A stretch of 64,000 nucleotides of DNA from Listeria goaensis (lineage in GTDB: Bacteria; Bacillota; Bacilli; Lactobacillales; Listeriaceae), in NCBI RefSeq assembly GCF_900186125.1, contig NZ_FYBQ01000008.1, positions 1-64,000 of the forward strand, read 5' to 3'. Both the position numbers and the translations under genes were made by a program. Every line of letters starts with the position of its first letter. The stretch's first letter is position 1. The notes under the pieces were generated by a model. That model did not search any database and had not been told where the DNA came from. It saw only the letters and a list, made by a program, of their open reading frames with translations. Positions 63,535 through 64,000 of this stretch are shown here, in pieces.

Positions 63535-64000
63535 TTTTTTTAACGAATGGGGCGACACCCTTTGGACTGGATTTCTAGAAACCCTTACAATGACAAGCAT
63601 CACGCTCGTCATCTCCATTTTGGTCGGTCTGCCACTTGGTATTTTACTTGTTTTAACACGAAAAGATGGGCAAGCTGAGAATAAAACGGCTTACACGATT
63701 TTAAACTGGATTATTAATATTTTACGTTCGCTGCCATTTATTATTTTACTTTTTTTAATTTTGCCATTTACAAAAATTATCGTGGGCACTACAATTGGCG
63801 TAAAGGGCGTTATTTTGCCGCTTGTCGTTTTCACAGCGCCATATATCGCTCGGCTGATGGAATCTGCTTTACTTGAAGTCGACCGCGGTGTCATTGAAGC
63901 GTATCAGGCGATGGGAATTTCTACGTCAAAAATCATTTTAAATGTTGTGCTTCGCGAGGCGCGTTCAGGCATCGTGCTTGGCCTGACAATCGCTACAATT
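63527..64000 (+). CDS. metI: MetI methionine ABC transporter permease (partial)
   Basis: The first 158 codons, open to the window edge; GGAGGTG upstream, overlapping the metN end by 8 nt. Membrane helices begin MTSITLVISILVGLPLGILL. The EAA-type coupling loop EAYQAMGISTSKIILNVVL is visible. The full family length is about 220 residues. Confidence 0.93.
   Translation, partial: MVDFFNEWGDTLWTGFLETLTMTSITLVISILVGLPLGILLVLTRKDGQAENKTAYTILNWIINILRSLPFIILLFLILPFTKIIVGTTIGVKGVILPLVVFTAPYIARLMESALLEVDRGVIEAYQAMGISTSKIILNVVLREARSGIVLGLTIATI

Overview
The window is chromosomal DNA of a low-GC Gram-positive bacterium, almost certainly a Listeria species. Supporting features are the walR-walK-yycH-yycI-walJ-htrA-rlmH neighbourhood, a SAM-riboswitch metQNI operon divergent from an aminotransferase, a rifampin phosphotransferase of the Listeria type and length (867 aa), paired YdcZ-type DMT transporters, and a giant secreted protein of tandem Ig-like modules. 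Species cannot be fixed from sequence alone. Housekeeping genes and several more AT-rich blocks that look acquired alternate along the window.

Layout. 1-6.1 kb: 5' part of a giant secreted repeat protein (minus strand, C-terminus outside), with a short leader ORF and a hairpin upstream. 6.4-12.2 kb, minus: YdcZ-type DMT pair, a truncated UvrC-like GIY-YIG nuclease behind a LexA-like box, a frameshifted HD phosphohydrolase, and rifampin phosphotransferase. 12.3-17.3 kb: a methyltransferase behind a leader-peptide/terminator attenuator, PhnA, a YebC-family regulator, tandem paralogous membrane proteins, a hexapeptide acetyltransferase and an esterase. 17.4-24.9 kb, plus: a frv-like PTS operon (EIIA, EIIBC, M42 peptidase, PatB-type C-S lyase, PRD regulator) followed by an acyl-CoA-ligase-type enzyme. 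25.1-27.8 kb, minus: a compact type VII secretion LXG toxin cassette with a papain/C39-like C-terminus and a lipoprotein. 28.2-33.3 kb: TagH, small proteins, MazG-like enzyme and YfhO. 33.3-37.0 kb, minus: Nudix, PLD-helicase-DUF3427 and GNAT.

37.2-46.7 kb is the most striking block: a complete RNA-repair locus. On the minus strand lie rtcB, two tandem structured RNA hairpins with a shared loop motif, a TerD-like protein, Hen1 and Pnkp. Two tandem WYL regulators diverge from rtcB. Both known bacterial strategies for mending cleaved RNA are thus in one operon: direct RtcB ligation, and Pnkp/Hen1 healing, methylation and sealing. The twin hairpins between rtcB and the next gene keep their pairing although their stem sequences differ, which makes a real and possibly undescribed RNA element likely.

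46.8-57.6 kb: a BCCT osmolyte transporter, rlmH, a 0.6-kb intergenic region packed with DnaA boxes, htrA, and the wal genes. Intrinsic terminators and internal promoters split the wal genes into separate units, unlike the single operon of Bacillus. 57.9-59.8 kb: a small operon of GyrI-like, WYL and ClbS/DfsB-like genes. 59.9-64 kb: tRNA-Asp, an aminotransferase, and the SAM-riboswitch methionine ABC transporter, cut by the window edge inside metI.
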